Position numbers and translations under genes: made by a program. From the NCBI RefSeq assembly GCF_009720745.1, contig NZ_WNKX01000002.1:186001-250000 (forward strand): a DNA stretch of 64,000 nucleotides, read 5' to 3'. This DNA comes from Massilia eburnea (lineage in GTDB: Bacteria > Pseudomonadota > Gammaproteobacteria > Burkholderiales > Burkholderiaceae_D). The notes under the pieces were generated by a model, which searched no databases, had not been told where the DNA came from, and saw only the letters and a list, made by a program, of their open reading frames with translations. Of this stretch, positions 19,771-29,590 are shown in pieces. Every line of letters starts with the position of its first letter. The stretch's first letter is position 1.

Positions 19771-20133
19771 TTAGAACTTCAGGCCAGCTTCACGCGCGGC
19801 TTCAGCCAGCGCCTTGATGCGGCCGTGGTAACGGAAACCGGAGCGGTCGAAGGCGACTTCGGTGATGCCCGCTTTCAGTGCTTTTTCTGCGACACGCTTG
19901 CCAACCAGTGCGGCAGCGGCGGCGTTGCCACCCTTGCCAGACTTGCCAGCCAGCTCGGCGCGTACTTCCGCTTCCACGGTCGAGGCCGAAACCAGAACTT
20001 TGGCGTCCGGGCTGATCAGGTTCGCGTAAATGTGCAGGTTGGTGCGGTGGACCGACAGGCGGTTCACTTTCAGTTGCGCGATCTTGATGCGAGTTTGACG
20101 TCCGCGGCGCAGACGAGATTCTTTTTTGTCCAT
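19771..20133 (-). CDS. rplR: 50S ribosomal protein L18
   Basis: Binds 5S rRNA and helps dock it in the central protuberance. The 120 residues include the basic N-terminus [31 protein letters not shown] and the C-terminal [24 protein letters not shown], all diagnostic. Confidence 0.98.
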   Translation of the reverse strand: MDKKESRLRRGRQTRIKIAQLKVNRLSVHRTNLHIYANLISPDAKVLVSASTVEAEVRAELAGKSGKGGNAAAAALVGKRVAEKALKAGITEVAFDRSGFRYHGRIKALAEAAREAGLKF

Positions 20134-20146
20134 CGTCAGCCCCTAA

Positions 20147-20680
20147 TTACTTCTTCTTGGTTTCTTTGAGCTTAACCACTTCGTCCACATAGCGGACACC
20201 CTTGCCCTTGTAAGGCTCAGGGGAGCGGTAAGCACGCACTTCGGCAGCCACCTGGCCAACCTTTTGGCGATCGACGCCAGAGATGATGATCTCGGTTGGG
20301 GTTGGGGTTGCCACCTTGACGCCGGCAGGCATGTCGTGAACGACTGGGTGCGAGAAGCCCAGGGACAGGTTCAGCTTGTCGCCTTGAGCCTGGGCTTTGT
20401 AGCCCACGCCGACCAGGGACAGCTTCTTCTCGAAGCCCTTGGTGACGCCCACTACCATGTTGTTGACCAGGGCACGCAGGGTGCCGGACATGGCGTTCGA
20501 TTCACGGCTGTCGTTCACCACGTCGAAGGACAGGGTGCCAGCGTTGTTTTCAACTTTAACCAGGCCGTTCAGGCTCTGGGTCAGGGTGCCCAGCGGGCCC
20601 TTGACGGTGATCGCTTGTGCGGAGATGGCAACTTCGGCGCCAGCAGGCACAACGATCGGCATTTTAGCTACACGAGACAT
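20147..20680 (-). CDS. rplF: 50S ribosomal protein L6
   Basis: Two-domain protein near the factor-binding site of the large subunit. The 177 residues contain two related halves and the C-terminal signature [16 protein letters not shown]. It follows rpsH by 11 bases. Confidence 0.98.
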   Translation of the reverse strand: MSRVAKMPIVVPAGAEVAISAQAITVKGPLGTLTQSLNGLVKVENNAGTLSFDVVNDSRESNAMSGTLRALVNNMVVGVTKGFEKKLSLVGVGYKAQAQGDKLNLSLGFSHPVVHDMPAGVKVATPTPTEIIISGVDRQKVGQVAAEVRAYRSPEPYKGKGVRYVDEVVKLKETKKK

Positions 20681-20691
20681 TGTGTTACTCC

Positions 20692-21087
20692 TTAAGCCAC
20701 GAAGCAGATGACTTCGCCACCAACACCGGTAGCGCGCGCCTTGCGATCGGTCATGACGCCTTGCGGGGTCGACACGATTGCCACGCCCAGGCCGTTCATC
20801 ACGGTTGGGATCTCATCTTTGCCTTTGTAGATACGCAGGCCTGGACGCGAAACACGTTCCAGACGTTCGATCACAGGACGGCCTACATAATATTTCAAAC
20901 CGATTTTCAGTTCCGACTTGCCCTCAGAGGTGGACACGGCGAAATCTTCAATGTAACCCTCATCCTTCAGGACGTTGGCAATCGCAACTTTAACCTTCGA
21001 CGATGGCATTGCCACGGAGGTCTTTTGCACGGTCTGTGCGTTGCGAATACGGGTCAGCATATCGGCGATAGGATCGCTCATACTCAT
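20692..21087 (-). CDS. rpsH: 30S ribosomal protein S8
   Basis: Central-domain assembly protein; in Escherichia coli it also represses spc-operon translation at the rplE start. The 131 residues begin [18 protein letters not shown] and end with the signature [20 protein letters not shown]. Whether the rplE repressor site is conserved was not modelled. Confidence 0.98.
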   Translation of the reverse strand: MSMSDPIADMLTRIRNAQTVQKTSVAMPSSKVKVAIANVLKDEGYIEDFAVSTSEGKSELKIGLKYYVGRPVIERLERVSRPGLRIYKGKDEIPTVMNGLGVAIVSTPQGVMTDRKARATGVGGEVICFVA

Positions 21088-21101
21088 TGCTTATTCTCCT
21101 A

Positions 21102-21407
21102 TTACCAGCTGGCTTTGGTCATACCCGGGATCTCGCCACGCATGGCGAATTCACGGAGCTTGATACGACCCAGGCCGAATTTACGGAAGGTGCCACGTGG
21201 GCGACCGGTGACCTGGCAGCGGTTACGCTGACGGGTTGGAGCCGAGTTACGCGGCAGTGCCTGCAGCTTCAGGCGTGCTTCGTAACGCTCTTCTTCCGAC
21301 TTGGTCTGGTCATCAATGATGGCCTTCAGAGCGGCGCGCTTGGCAGCGAATTTAGCCACCAGGTCAGCACGCTTCTGTTCACGGTTAATCAGTGCGAGTT
21401 TTGCCAT
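21102..21407 (-). CDS. rpsN: 30S ribosomal protein S14, zinc-independent form
   Basis: Head protein of the small subunit. At 101 residues, with only one cysteine ([12 protein letters not shown]), it is the long C-minus form that does not bind zinc, in contrast to the zinc-type L36 in the same cluster. The C-terminus [20 protein letters not shown] is typical. Confidence 0.98.
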   Translation of the reverse strand: MAKLALINREQKRADLVAKFAAKRAALKAIIDDQTKSEEERYEARLKLQALPRNSAPTRQRNRCQVTGRPRGTFRKFGLGRIKLREFAMRGEIPGMTKASW

Positions 21408-21413
21408 GATCGT

Positions 21414-21953
21414 TTAGTTCCTGAACGGGAATTTAAAGGCGGCGAGCAGCGCTTTGGCTTCGTCGTCGGTCTTCGCGGTGGTGGTGATCGAGATGTTCAT
21501 ACCACGCAGTGCGTCGATCTTGTCGTACTCGATTTCCGGGAAGATGATCTGTTCTTTCACGCCGATGTTGTAGTTACCACGGCCATCGAAGGATTTGCCA
21601 GACACACCACGGAAGTCACGCACGCGCGGCAGGGCCACGGTGATCAGACGGTCCAGGAATTCGTACATGCGGGCGCCGCGCAGGGTCACCATGGTACCGA
21701 TCGGGTAGCCTTCGCGGATCTTGAAACCTGCGATTGCCTTACGGGCCTTGGTCACGACTGGCTTCTGGCCGGCGATCTTGGTCAGGTCGCCAACAGCGTG
21801 CTCGATGATTTTCTTGTCAGCCACGGCTTCCGAGAGACCCATGTTCAGGGTGATCTTGGTCAGGCGCGGCACTTCCATCACGGAGGAGTAACCGAATTTA
21901 CCGGTCAGCTCAGCGACGATCTTGTCTTTGTACAGTTGTTGCAGACGGGCCAT
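21414..21953 (-). CDS. rplE: 50S ribosomal protein L5
   Basis: 5S rRNA-binding protein of the central protuberance that contacts P-site tRNA. The 179 residues include [36 protein letters not shown] and the C-terminal [17 protein letters not shown]. Six bases separate it from rplX. Confidence 0.98.
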   Translation of the reverse strand: MARLQQLYKDKIVAELTGKFGYSSVMEVPRLTKITLNMGLSEAVADKKIIEHAVGDLTKIAGQKPVVTKARKAIAGFKIREGYPIGTMVTLRGARMYEFLDRLITVALPRVRDFRGVSGKSFDGRGNYNIGVKEQIIFPEIEYDKIDALRGMNISITTTAKTDDEAKALLAAFKFPFRN

Positions 21954-21959
21954 TTCTGA

Positions 21960-22274
21960 TTACCCTTTCACTACTTCGCCGTTCGACTTGAAGACGCGGA
22001 CTTTTTTGCCGTCCACTTCTTTAAAGCCTACGCGATCTGCCTTACCGGTCGCAGCGTTGAACAGAGCAACGTTGGACACGTGAATAGGCATGGTCTTATC
22101 AACGATGCCACCTTGAACACCAGTCATCGGGTTTGGCTTAACGGCTTTTTTAGCCACGTTAACGCCGTCCACCACGACGTGCTCAGCGTCTACACGCTGG
22201 GTCACTACGCCGCGCTTGCCCTTGTCCTTACCAGTCAGGACGATGACTTCGTCGTTTTTGCGAATCTTATCCAT
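21960..22274 (-). CDS. rplX: 50S ribosomal protein L24
   Basis: Assembly initiator protein that binds the 5' end of 23S rRNA. The 104 residues start [22 protein letters not shown], the KOW motif of the family, and include the VSNVALFN segment. It follows rplN by 11 bases. Confidence 0.98.
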   Translation of the reverse strand: MDKIRKNDEVIVLTGKDKGKRGVVTQRVDAEHVVVDGVNVAKKAVKPNPMTGVQGGIVDKTMPIHVSNVALFNAATGKADRVGFKEVDGKKVRVFKSNGEVVKG

Positions 22275-22285
22275 TGTCTGACTCC

Positions 22286-22654
22286 TTACAGGACTTCCGG
22301 TGCCAGGGACACGATCTTCATGAACTTCTCAGTGCGCAGTTCACGCGTCACTGGGCCAAAGATACGGGTACCGATCGGTTCCAGCTTGTTGTTCAGCAGG
22401 ACAGCAGCATTGCCGTCGAACTTCACCAGCGAACCGTCCTGGCGACGCACACCCTTAGCGGTGCGCACAACCACGGCGTTATAAATTTCACCTTTTTTGA
22501 CACGGCCGCGAGGCTGAGCCACCTTAACGGTGACTTTGATCACGTCGCCGATGCCAGCGTAACGGCGCTTGGAACCGCCCAACACCTTGATGCACATGAC
22601 TTCCTTGGCACCGGTGTTGTCGGCTACTTCGAGCCGGCTTTCAGTTTGAATCAT
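22286..22654 (-). CDS. rplN: 50S ribosomal protein L14
   Basis: Interface protein of the large subunit that forms an intersubunit bridge. The 122 residues contain [26 protein letters not shown] and [13 protein letters not shown]. It is the first gene of the spc operon and follows a 255-base gap containing a promoter. Confidence 0.98.
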   Translation of the reverse strand: MIQTESRLEVADNTGAKEVMCIKVLGGSKRRYAGIGDVIKVTVKVAQPRGRVKKGEIYNAVVVRTAKGVRRQDGSLVKFDGNAAVLLNNKLEPIGTRIFGPVTRELRTEKFMKIVSLAPEVL

Positions 22655-22830
22655 AGTTATCTCTTTCCCAACTTAAGCCGAAGAATCCACACAATGCGGA
22701 CATCGGTCAGTCTTGGTCCCGCCAGCGCGCACGATGCGCACTGATTGGGTGCTTGATCTTCATACAAGTACTGACCGCTATCGCGTCTGCGGAGAGAAAC
22801 TTTGCGGCGGATACATGGACGAAGCCCGCA

Positions 22831-22859
22831 AGTATCACATAAAACCTGCGGGCCTGCAA
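22831..22859 (-). promoter_or_regulatory. spc operon promoter upstream of rplN
   Basis: On the minus strand, TTGCAG (22854-22859) and GATACT (22831-22836) are separated by exactly 17 bases. TG one base before the -10 makes an extended -10 element. The position between rpsQ and rplN matches the Escherichia coli spc promoter. The remaining leader down to 22655 holds no gene that I recognise. Confidence 0.75.
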
Positions 22860-22876
22860 GAACTAATTAAATTGTG

Positions 22877-22898
22877 GCCGGGAACTCACGCTCCCGGC
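22877..22898 (-). terminator. Hairpin after rpsQ, end of the S10 operon
   Basis: GCCGGGA and TCCCGGC pair over an eight-base loop, followed on the minus strand by CACAATTTAATTAG. The U-rich tail is loose, so termination may be partial. It precedes the spc promoter by about 20 bases. Confidence 0.5.
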
Positions 22899-22909
22899 TT
22901 GCAACTTAC

Positions 22910-23176
22910 TTAGACGATTTGTGCAGCTTGCACTACACGGGTCACCGTCCACGCCTTCGTTTTGGAGATCGGACGACCTTCCACGATCTCTACCGTATCA
23001 CCGGCTTTGACCTGGTTGGTCTCGTCGTGCGCATGGTACTTGGCGCTGCGGACGATGATCTTGCCATACAGAGGGTGCTTGACGTGACGTTCGATCAGAA
23101 CGGTAACGGTCTTGTCCATCTTGTCGGACACGACTTTACCGATCAGAGTACGCTTCAGCTTAACTTGTTCGGTCAT
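22910..23176 (-). CDS. rpsQ: 30S ribosomal protein S17
   Basis: Primary 16S rRNA-binding OB-fold protein. The 88 residues include [20 protein letters not shown] and a conserved Lys/His-rich strand ([19 protein letters not shown]). It overlaps the rpmC stop by four bases and is the last gene of the S10 operon here. Confidence 0.98.
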   Translation of the reverse strand: MTEQVKLKRTLIGKVVSDKMDKTVTVLIERHVKHPLYGKIIVRSAKYHAHDETNQVKAGDTVEIVEGRPISKTKAWTVTRVVQAAQIV

Positions 23177-23364
23177 TTCGCTTCCTTCGAGTTCATTACC
23201 GTTTTCACGCGGGCGATGTCGCGGCGGACCTTCTTCAGCTGCGAGCTGTTGCCCAGCTGCTGGGTAGCAGCTTGCATACGCAGACCGAACTGCGCCTTCA
23301 GCAGGTCGTTCAGTTCTTTCTGCAGTGCAGCCTGGTCTTTGCCACGGAGTTCAGATGCTTTCAT
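23173..23364 (-). CDS. rpmC: 50S ribosomal protein L29
   Basis: Two-helix protein near the tunnel exit, part of the docking site for nascent-chain factors. The 63 residues start [20 protein letters not shown] and include [28 protein letters not shown], the L29 core. Confidence 0.98.
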   Translation of the reverse strand: MKASELRGKDQAALQKELNDLLKAQFGLRMQAATQQLGNSSQLKKVRRDIARVKTVMNSKEAK

Positions 23365-23376
23365 ATTTCACTCCAA

Positions 23377-23796
23377 TTATTGGCCAACCTGGCGCACCAC
23401 GAAGGTGGTAGCCAGAGGCAGTTTAGCAGCAGCCAGACGGAACGCTTCGCGTGCCAGTTCTTCGCCAACGCCATCCATTTCGTACAGGACTTTGCCTGGA
23501 CGGATTTCGGCAACGTAGTACTCCGGATTACCCTTACCGTTACCCATACGGACTTCAGCAGGCTTGTTGGAGATCGGCTTGTCTGGGAAAACACGGATCC
23601 AGATACGGCCACCACGTTTGATGTGACGGGTCATTGCACGACGAGCGGACTCGATCTGGCGTGCAGTGATACGGCCACGAGCCACGGCCTTCAGGCCGAA
23701 CTCACCGAACGACACGTTAGTGCCGGTGGAGTGCGAAATGCCGGTGTTACGGCCTTTCTGCTCTTTACGATATTTCCTGCGGCTTGGTTGCAGCAT
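23377..23796 (-). CDS. rplP: 50S ribosomal protein L16
   Basis: Large-subunit protein near the A site. The 139 residues begin [17 protein letters not shown] and contain [30 protein letters not shown] and [10 protein letters not shown]. It follows rpsC almost without a gap. Confidence 0.98.
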   Translation of the reverse strand: MLQPSRRKYRKEQKGRNTGISHSTGTNVSFGEFGLKAVARGRITARQIESARRAMTRHIKRGGRIWIRVFPDKPISNKPAEVRMGNGKGNPEYYVAEIRPGKVLYEMDGVGEELAREAFRLAAAKLPLATTFVVRQVGQ

Positions 23797-23798
23797 GC

Positions 23799-24590
23799 TT
23801 ATTCTCCTGCTTTATCAGCTGCAGCCGGCTTGGCAGCGCGGCGGGCGGCTGGGGCTTTGGCGCCTGGAGCTGGACGGCGGCCAGCTGGCTTACCGTCTTC
23901 GCGGCGCGGGCCACGTGGCTTCTTCTCTTCAGCCGGGGTCTCGATGACTGGCGCTTCGCCGGTGGCGGAGCGGTCGCCCTTGTAGACCCACACCTTGACA
24001 CCGATGATGCCGTAGGTGGTGGACGCTTCGGAGGTACCGTAGTCGATGTCCGCCTTCAGGGTATGCAGAGGCACGCGGCCTTCACGATACCATTCGGTAC
24101 GGGCGATCTCGATGCCGTTCAGACGGCCGGAGGACATGATCTTGATGCCCTGGGCGCCCAGGCGCATTGCGTTCTGCATGGCGCGCTTCATGGCGCGGCG
24201 GAACATAATACGCTTTTCCAGCTGCTGGGAGATCGAGTCAGCGATCAGCTGAGCGTCGATTTCCGGCTTACGGATTTCTTCGATGTTCACGTGCACTGGC
24301 ACGCCCATGATCTTGGTCAGGGCGGACTTCAGGACTTCGATGTCCTCGCCCTTCTTGCCGATCACGACGCCAGGACGCGAGCTGTACACGGTGAAGCGTG
24401 CGTTCTTGGCAGGACGCTCGATGACGATGCGGCCTACGGAAGCGTTTTTCAGCTTCTTCTTCAGGAAAGCACGTGCCTTCAGGTCTTCGTTCAGCATGGA
24501 AGCGAAGTTACCGTTGGTTGCGTACCAGCGAGATGCCCAGTTACGGGTGACCGCCAGACGGAAACCGGTTGGATGAATTTTCTGACCCAT
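23799..24590 (-). CDS. rpsC: 30S ribosomal protein S3 with basic C-terminal extension
   Basis: Small-subunit protein with helicase-like action at the mRNA entry. The 263 residues have the N-terminal [18 protein letters not shown], a KH domain ([14 protein letters not shown]) and the C-terminal S3 domain ending in [13 protein letters not shown] near residue 208. About 50 further residues rich in Pro, Ala, Arg and Lys follow, longer than the Escherichia coli tail. Such tails occur in other betaproteobacteria and are probably disordered. Confidence 0.97.
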   Translation of the reverse strand: MGQKIHPTGFRLAVTRNWASRWYATNGNFASMLNEDLKARAFLKKKLKNASVGRIVIERPAKNARFTVYSSRPGVVIGKKGEDIEVLKSALTKIMGVPVHVNIEEIRKPEIDAQLIADSISQQLEKRIMFRRAMKRAMQNAMRLGAQGIKIMSSGRLNGIEIARTEWYREGRVPLHTLKADIDYGTSEASTTYGIIGVKVWVYKGDRSATGEAPVIETPAEEKKPRGPRREDGKPAGRRPAPGAKAPAARRAAKPAAADKAGE

Positions 24591-24599
24591 CGCAGCTCC

Positions 24600-24929
24600 T
24601 TAGTTACCGACAGTCACGTAAATGTGACAGGATTGTTTCGAGATACGGTCGCCACGACCTTTAGCGCGTGCAGTGAAGCGCTTCAGGATTGGACCCTTTT
24701 CGACGTAGATCGTTTTCACGAACAGTTCGTCGATGTCGGCACCGTCGTTGTGCTCGGCGTTCGCGATGGCGGACTCCAGAACCTTCTTGACGATGAACGC
24801 GCCTTTTTTCGGGCTGAACTGCAGGATGTTCAGCGCGGCGTCAACCTTCTTACCGCGGATCAGGTCAGCGATCAGGCGACCTTTTTGATCCGACAGGCGA
24901 ACGCCTTTGAGGATAGCTTTAGTTTCCAT
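24600..24929 (-). CDS. rplV: 50S ribosomal protein L22
   Basis: Its long beta hairpin lines the exit tunnel constriction. The 109 residues contain [20 protein letters not shown] and, in the hairpin, [20 protein letters not shown]. The start overlaps the rpsS stop by one base. Confidence 0.98.
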   Translation of the reverse strand: METKAILKGVRLSDQKGRLIADLIRGKKVDAALNILQFSPKKGAFIVKKVLESAIANAEHNDGADIDELFVKTIYVEKGPILKRFTARAKGRGDRISKQSCHIYVTVGN

Positions 24930-25204
24930 TATTTCTTAGCCTTTTTGTCAGCAGCGTGGCCCTTGAAGGTACGGGTCAGCGCGAATTCGCCGAGCTTGTG
25001 ACCAACCATGTTCTCGGAAACGTACACAGGCACGTGGACCTTGCCGTTGTGCACGGCAATGGTCAGACCGATGAAGTCAGGCATGATCGTCGAGCGACGG
25101 GACCAGGTTTTGATTGGTTTTTTGTCTTTGGTCGCTTGTGCGGCTTCGACTTTTTTCACCAGGTGGGCGTCGCAGAACGGCCCTTTTTTCAATGAACGAG
25201 TCAT
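24929..25204 (-). CDS. rpsS: 30S ribosomal protein S19
   Basis: Head protein of the small subunit that pairs with S13. The 91 residues start [20 protein letters not shown] and contain [22 protein letters not shown] and [18 protein letters not shown], all typical. Confidence 0.98.
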   Translation of the reverse strand: MTRSLKKGPFCDAHLVKKVEAAQATKDKKPIKTWSRRSTIMPDFIGLTIAVHNGKVHVPVYVSENMVGHKLGEFALTRTFKGHAADKKAKK

Positions 25205-25213
25205 GGTTTATCC

Positions 25214-26041
25214 TTATTTCTTGCCGCGGCGAGAGACGATCATCGAAGAAGTACGCTTGTTGGAGCGAGTCTTCTTACCCTTGGTCTGCTGGCCCCATGG
25301 GGACACTGGATGACGACCAGCTGCGGTACGGCCTTCACCACCACCGTGCGGGTGGTCGATCGGGTTCATCACCACACCGCGGACGGTTGGGCGAACACCG
25401 CGCCAGCGCATCGCACCAGCTTTACCGATCTTGCGCAGGCTGTGTTCAGCATTGCCGACTTCGCCGATGGTGGCGCGGCACTCGATGTGCACGCGGCGCA
25501 CTTCGCCGGAGCGCAGGCGAACCTGGGCGTAGGTACCTTCACGGGCCATCAGGACCACAACAGCACCAGCGGTACGGGCCATCTGGGCACCTTTACCTGG
25601 CAGCATTTCCACGCAGTGGATGTTGGTGCCGACTGGGATGTTACGGATTGGCAGGCAGTTGCCGGCCTTGATCGGCGCTTCCGAACCGTTCAGCAGGGTA
25701 TCGCCAACAGCAACGCCTTTCGGGGCGATGATGTACTTGCGCTCGCCGTCGGCGTAGCACAGCAGGGCGATGTGTGCGGTACGGTTTGGATCGTATTCGA
25801 TACGCTCCACTTTCGCCGGGATGCCATCCTTGGTGCGCTTGAAGTCCACAACACGGTAGTGGTGCTTGTGGCCACCGCCGATGTGGCGGGTGGTGATGTG
25901 ACCGTTGTTGTTACGGCCAGCAGTCTTGGACTTCTTTTCCAGCAGGGCGGCGAACGGACGGCCTTTGAACAGGTCGCTGTTCACAACCTTCACCATGCCG
26001 CGACGGCCTGGGGAGGTTGGCTTCATCTTAACGAGTGCCAT
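25214..26041 (-). CDS. rplB: 50S ribosomal protein L2
   Basis: Core large-subunit protein needed for subunit association and peptidyl transfer. The 275 residues include [18 protein letters not shown], the OB- and SH3-like domains, and the C-terminal signature [15 protein letters not shown] carrying the conserved histidine near the peptidyl transferase centre. The start shares a base with the rplW stop. Confidence 0.98.
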   Translation of the reverse strand: MALVKMKPTSPGRRGMVKVVNSDLFKGRPFAALLEKKSKTAGRNNNGHITTRHIGGGHKHHYRVVDFKRTKDGIPAKVERIEYDPNRTAHIALLCYADGERKYIIAPKGVAVGDTLLNGSEAPIKAGNCLPIRNIPVGTNIHCVEMLPGKGAQMARTAGAVVVLMAREGTYAQVRLRSGEVRRVHIECRATIGEVGNAEHSLRKIGKAGAMRWRGVRPTVRGVVMNPIDHPHGGGEGRTAAGRHPVSPWGQQTKGKKTRSNKRTSSMIVSRRGKK

Positions 26042-26358
26042 TATTTAGCCTCCTCGGTGAAATTGATTTCCTGGCCTGGCTTCAGGCACACGAAAGCACG
26101 CTTGGTGTGGTTGCGGCGACCGATGAAACGGCCGGAACGCTTGACCTTACCTTCGCGGTTCACGGTCTGCACCGATTCCACTTCAACCTTGAACAGCAGT
26201 TCAACGGCGGCCTTGATTTCTGGCTTGGTCGCATCCTTGGAAACCAGGAACACGATCTGTTCGTTCTTTTCCGCAACCATGGTGGCTTTTTCGGAAATGA
26301 CCGGAGCCAGCAGCACCTTCATCAGGCGCTCTTCGCTGTGTTTGATAACTGCGCTCAT
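26041..26358 (-). CDS. rplW: 50S ribosomal protein L23
   Basis: Docking site for trigger factor and signal recognition particle at the tunnel exit. The 105 residues contain [20 protein letters not shown] and the beta-hairpin segment [19 protein letters not shown]. The first eleven residues ([11 protein letters not shown]) are a short extension; a start at the internal Met (MKVLL) is possible but would break the four-base overlap with rplD. Confidence 0.97.
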   Translation of the reverse strand: MSAVIKHSEERLMKVLLAPVISEKATMVAEKNEQIVFLVSKDATKPEIKAAVELLFKVEVESVQTVNREGKVKRSGRFIGRRNHTKRAFVCLKPGQEINFTEEAK

Positions 26359-26975
26359 GCCAGCATCTCCTCAATCTGTGCCAGAGCTGCCTTGGTGACC
26401 AGGACCTTCTTGTAGAAGACCAGGGACATTGGGTCAGCGTGACGTGGCTCGACAACCAGCACGTTCGGCAGGTTGCGGGAAGCCAGTTCCAGGTTTTCCT
26501 GGATGGTGTCGGTAACGATCAGGACGGAGTCCAGACCCATGCCGGTCAGCTTTTGCGACAGCAGCTTGGTCTTAGGAGCTTCGATAGCCAGATCTTCGAT
26601 CACAACCAGACGCTCTTCGCGGGCCAGCTGGGACAGGATCGAGCAGATACCTGCGCGATACATCTTCTTGTTGACCTTGTGCGAGAAGTTCTCGTCAGGG
26701 GAGTTCGGGAAGATGCGGCCACCACCACGCCACAGCGGGGAGGAGGACATACCAGCACGAGCACGGCCGGTGCCTTTTTGGCGCCATGGCTTCTTGGTCG
26801 TGTGGTGGACTTCTTCACGGTCTTTTTGCTTGCGGTTACCGCTACGTGCGTTAGCAGCGTAAGCAACGACGACTTGGTGGATCAGCGCTTCGTTGTAGTC
26901 ACGGCCGAAGACGGTGTCAGCGGCGGCTACGTTGGAGGCGACTTGACCTTGCGCGTTCAAGAGCTTCAGTTCCAT
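26355..26975 (-). CDS. rplD: 50S ribosomal protein L4
   Basis: Tunnel protein with an extended loop; in Escherichia coli it also represses the S10 operon by attenuation. The 206 residues contain the loop [30 protein letters not shown] and the C-terminal [14 protein letters not shown]. Because rpsJ and its leader lie 10 kb away, L4 control, if kept, must act on the rplC leader here or on the rpsJ leader. Confidence 0.97.
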   Translation of the reverse strand: MELKLLNAQGQVASNVAAADTVFGRDYNEALIHQVVVAYAANARSGNRKQKDREEVHHTTKKPWRQKGTGRARAGMSSSPLWRGGGRIFPNSPDENFSHKVNKKMYRAGICSILSQLAREERLVVIEDLAIEAPKTKLLSQKLTGMGLDSVLIVTDTIQENLELASRNLPNVLVVEPRHADPMSLVFYKKVLVTKAALAQIEEMLA

Positions 26976-26978
26976 CGA

Positions 26979-27635
26979 TTAAGCTCCCTTCTTTGCTTTA
27001 ACTTTAACAGCTGGCGATACAACAACCTGGCCGTTTTTCGCGCCTGGTACTGCACCCTTCACCAGCAGCAGCTGGCGATCAGCGTCGATACGAGCGATTT
27101 CCAGGTTCTGGGTGGTGACGGTGACGTCGCCCATGTGACCGGTCATGCGCTTACCTGGGAACACACGGCCTGGATCCTGCGCCATACCGATCGAGCCTGG
27201 TACGTTGTGCGAACGGGAGTTACCGTGGGTTTGACGACCCGATGCGAAGTTGTGACGCTTGATGGTACCGGCATAGCCTTTACCAATCGACACACCTTGC
27301 ACGTCGATCTTTTGACCGACTTCGAACAGGGAAGCGGCGATAACTTCACCAGCTTTCAGTTCGGATGCTTTAGCTGCGTCAACGCGGAATTCCTTGATGA
27401 AGGAACCAGCTTCAACACCTGCTTTAGCGTAGTGACCGGCAGCAGCTTTAGTCACGCGGGATGCGCGACGCTGACCGAAGACAACCTGAACAGCGGAATA
27501 ACCATCCACTTCAGGAGTTTTGATTTGCGCAACACGGTTGTTCGATACGTCGACAACGGTGACTGGGATCGAATCCCCGTCATCGGTGAAGATGCGCATC
27601 ATACCAACCTTGCGACCGAGGAGGCCAAGGCTCAT
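26979..27635 (-). CDS. rplC: 50S ribosomal protein L3
   Basis: Early-assembly large-subunit protein that reaches the peptidyl transferase centre. The 218 residues contain [19 protein letters not shown] and the signature [24 protein letters not shown], with the glutamine that is methylated in Escherichia coli L3 (within MAQDPG). It is the first gene of this ribosomal run: rpsJ, which normally precedes it, is 10 kb upstream. Its own promoter is at 27731-27759. Confidence 0.98.
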   Translation of the reverse strand: MSLGLLGRKVGMMRIFTDDGDSIPVTVVDVSNNRVAQIKTPEVDGYSAVQVVFGQRRASRVTKAAAGHYAKAGVEAGSFIKEFRVDAAKASELKAGEVIAASLFEVGQKIDVQGVSIGKGYAGTIKRHNFASGRQTHGNSRSHNVPGSIGMAQDPGRVFPGKRMTGHMGDVTVTTQNLEIARIDADRQLLLVKGAVPGAKNGQVVVSPAVKVKAKKGA

Positions 27636-27730
27636 TTTTTCTCCATTCCCACCTACGATTGGGCGGGGCTTTGTTTAACTACAAAAAAAGATACGGGCAT
27701 AAAAAAGACGAACCCATACCGAAGCCGGCT

Positions 27731-27759
27731 AGTGTACCGAGAATTTCCTCTTGACGCAA
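27731..27759 (-). promoter_or_regulatory. Promoter of the rplC-led S10 operon
   Basis: On the minus strand, TTGCGT (27754-27759) and TACACT (27731-27736) are 17 bases apart, followed by a GC-rich GCCGGC start region and a leader of about 90 bases. This is the only good promoter between rplC and the divergent PEP-CTERM remnant, and it explains how rplC is expressed without rpsJ. The leader contains T-rich runs but no stable hairpin. Confidence 0.65.
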
Positions 27760-27848
27760 CAGCTTTGTACGAGGTATGTCAGTGTTTTCCACATGGCGCG
27801 CCACGTTTCGCCAACGCGCTATGTTGGTCCGGTTATCAGGAGGATAAA

Positions 27849-28066
27849 ATGGTCAAGATGGCAAGCTCTGCAATGATGACGCTGTGCCTCGCCAGCGCCC
27901 TGCCCGCATGGGCCCAGAGCTGATTGTCGCCATCTTGCGCAACGATACGGCGGAGACCGAACATGCCCGGTGGTATCTGCATTCGTCCCTGGCCTTGCAA
28001 CTGCTGCCGGCCGTACCCGAGCCTGCCGCCTGGCTGATGCTGCTAGCCGGCCTGCTCCTGACGTGA
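27849..28066 (+). pseudogene. Broken PEP-CTERM protein gene (internal deletion and frame change)
   Basis: An AGGAGG site leads into ATG at 27849 and a signal peptide ending ALPAWAQ, which stops at 27921-27923. In another frame the sequence continues as VRNDT-like (ILRNDTAETEHARWYLHSS), then LQLLPAVPEPAAWLMLLAGLLLT, stopping at 28064-28066. Both halves match the start and end of the intact PEP-CTERM gene at 29591-30391 (SPAWAQ; YVRNDTEQVEQAWWDLRS; VPEPSSWLMLLAGL). About 200 codons of the middle are gone and the terminal Arg cluster is lost. It is a decayed paralogue. Confidence 0.82.
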
Positions 28067-28170
28067 GCGGGCGGCATGCCGATTTCTGTATCGCCACAGC
28101 AAAAAATGTGATTGGGATTGCACTATTGCCACTCCTAAGCTGAGTGGACAACCACTACAAAGGAGACTCC

Positions 28171-29535
28171 ATGAAACGCTTTCTGGCAGCCTGCTGCCTG
28201 GCTCTGTGCGCCTTCGCCGCCCAGGCGGTTACCCTCACCGGCCTGCAGAATGCCCATGACCCGGGCACCATCACGAAAGATGGCGATACTTATTTCAACT
28301 TCACCACCGGCACCGGGATCTGGTATTCGACCTCCACGGACTTGATCAACTGGCAAGGTGGGCCGGGACCGGTATTCACCACCTACCCGAGCTGGATCAC
28401 CAGCAAGATCCCCAACTTCAGCGGCTCGTTCTGGGCGCCGGACGTGATTCACATGAACGGCTACTACTATATTTATTACTCGGTCTCGACGTTCGGCACT
28501 TCCAGCTCGGCGATCGGCGTGGCGCGCTCGGCCTCGCTGAAAAACCCTGCGTGGACCGACCTGGGCATCGTGGTCGAATCGTTTGGCGGCAGCAGCGAGA
28601 TCAACGCCATCGACCCGGCGCTATACCGGGACCATGACGGCAAGGTGTATATGAGCTACGGCTCCTTCTTCGGCGGCATTGGCGTGGTCGAGATCAACCA
28701 GTCGACCGGCAAGCCGGCCGGCAACGTCACCAAAATCCTGGGCGGAGGCGGACTGGACATGGAGGCGCCCTACATTGCGCGCGACGGCGGCTACTACTAC
28801 CTGTTCGTCAATCGCGGCGCCTGCTGCAAGGGCGTCGACAGCACCTATTACGTGGAAGTGCAGCGCGCCACCAGCATCACCGGCCCCTACTCCGGTACCC
28901 GCACCGCGCTGCCGAACGTGGACGGCAAGTACAAAGGCCCCGGCCATATCGGCGTGCTGAAGCAGGATGGCTGCAACTTCACGTCCATCCATTATTACGA
29001 CCTGACCGACAACGGCAATCCCAAGCTCGACATCCTGCGCATGACCTACAGCGGCGGCTGGCCGACGCTGACCCGCAATTTCACCGACTTCGCGGGCTGC
29101 GGCGGCATGAGCGACGGGCCGTATGTGATCAAGTCACGCCTGAGCGGCAAGGCGCTGGCGGTCGCCAATGCCTCGACCAGCGACGGCGCCATGGTGCAGC
29201 AGCAAACCTACAGCGGCGGCAGGCACCAGCAGTGGTACCTGATCGGTCACGGCGATGGCCAGTACAGCATCATCAACGCCCTCAGCCTGCGCAGCCTGGA
29301 CAATTGGCAGAACTCCACCACCGCCGGCACCAATATCGCGCAATGGGGCTATTGGGCCGGCAACGGCCAGCAATGGAGCTTCGCCAGCCCCGCCAGCGGC
29401 TGGTACACAGTGAAGAACCTGCTGAGCGGCTATGTGGTCGACGTGCAGAACAAGAGCACCGCAGAGAACGCTCAGATCATCCAGTGGCCGCTGAATAGCG
29501 GCAGCAACCAGCAGTGGAGCTTCACGCGCCCATAG
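28171..29535 (+). CDS. Secreted GH43 endo-arabinanase-like enzyme with ricin-type lectin domain
   Basis: Predicted to hydrolyse alpha-1,5-arabinan outside the cytoplasm. The 454-residue product has a signal peptide (cleavage after AAQA near 19), then a five-bladed GH43 catalytic domain to about residue 320. The expected acids are present: D30 (NAHDPGTI), D148 (AIDPALY) and E198 (DMEAPYI). A beta-trefoil ricin/CBM13 domain follows with QQW repeats, for binding the polysaccharide. The start at 28171 has AGGAGA nearby. A TonB receptor and PEP-CTERM genes in the same block hint at a polysaccharide niche. Substrate is inferred from the family, not proven. Confidence 0.9.
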   Translation: MKRFLAACCLALCAFAAQAVTLTGLQNAHDPGTITKDGDTYFNFTTGTGIWYSTSTDLINWQGGPGPVFTTYPSWITSKIPNFSGSFWAPDVIHMNGYYYIYYSVSTFGTSSSAIGVARSASLKNPAWTDLGIVVESFGGSSEINAIDPALYRDHDGKVYMSYGSFFGGIGVVEINQSTGKPAGNVTKILGGGGLDMEAPYIARDGGYYYLFVNRGACCKGVDSTYYVEVQRATSITGPYSGTRTALPNVDGKYKGPGHIGVLKQDGCNFTSIHYYDLTDNGNPKLDILRMTYSGGWPTLTRNFTDFAGCGGMSDGPYVIKSRLSGKALAVANASTSDGAMVQQQTYSGGRHQQWYLIGHGDGQYSIINALSLRSLDNWQNSTTAGTNIAQWGYWAGNGQQWSFASPASGWYTVKNLLSGYVVDVQNKSTAENAQIIQWPLNSGSNQQWSFTRP

Positions 29536-29590
29536 TGGCGCTCACGCGGGCAGCTTCGCGCTACGCTTGGCCGGTCAGGGAGGATCGAAC

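Noticed and set aside
22655..22909. Small plus-strand frame (22713-22913) in the spc leader
   Set aside because: No ribosome site or family pattern; the segment is better explained as promoter and leader of the rplN operon on the other strand.
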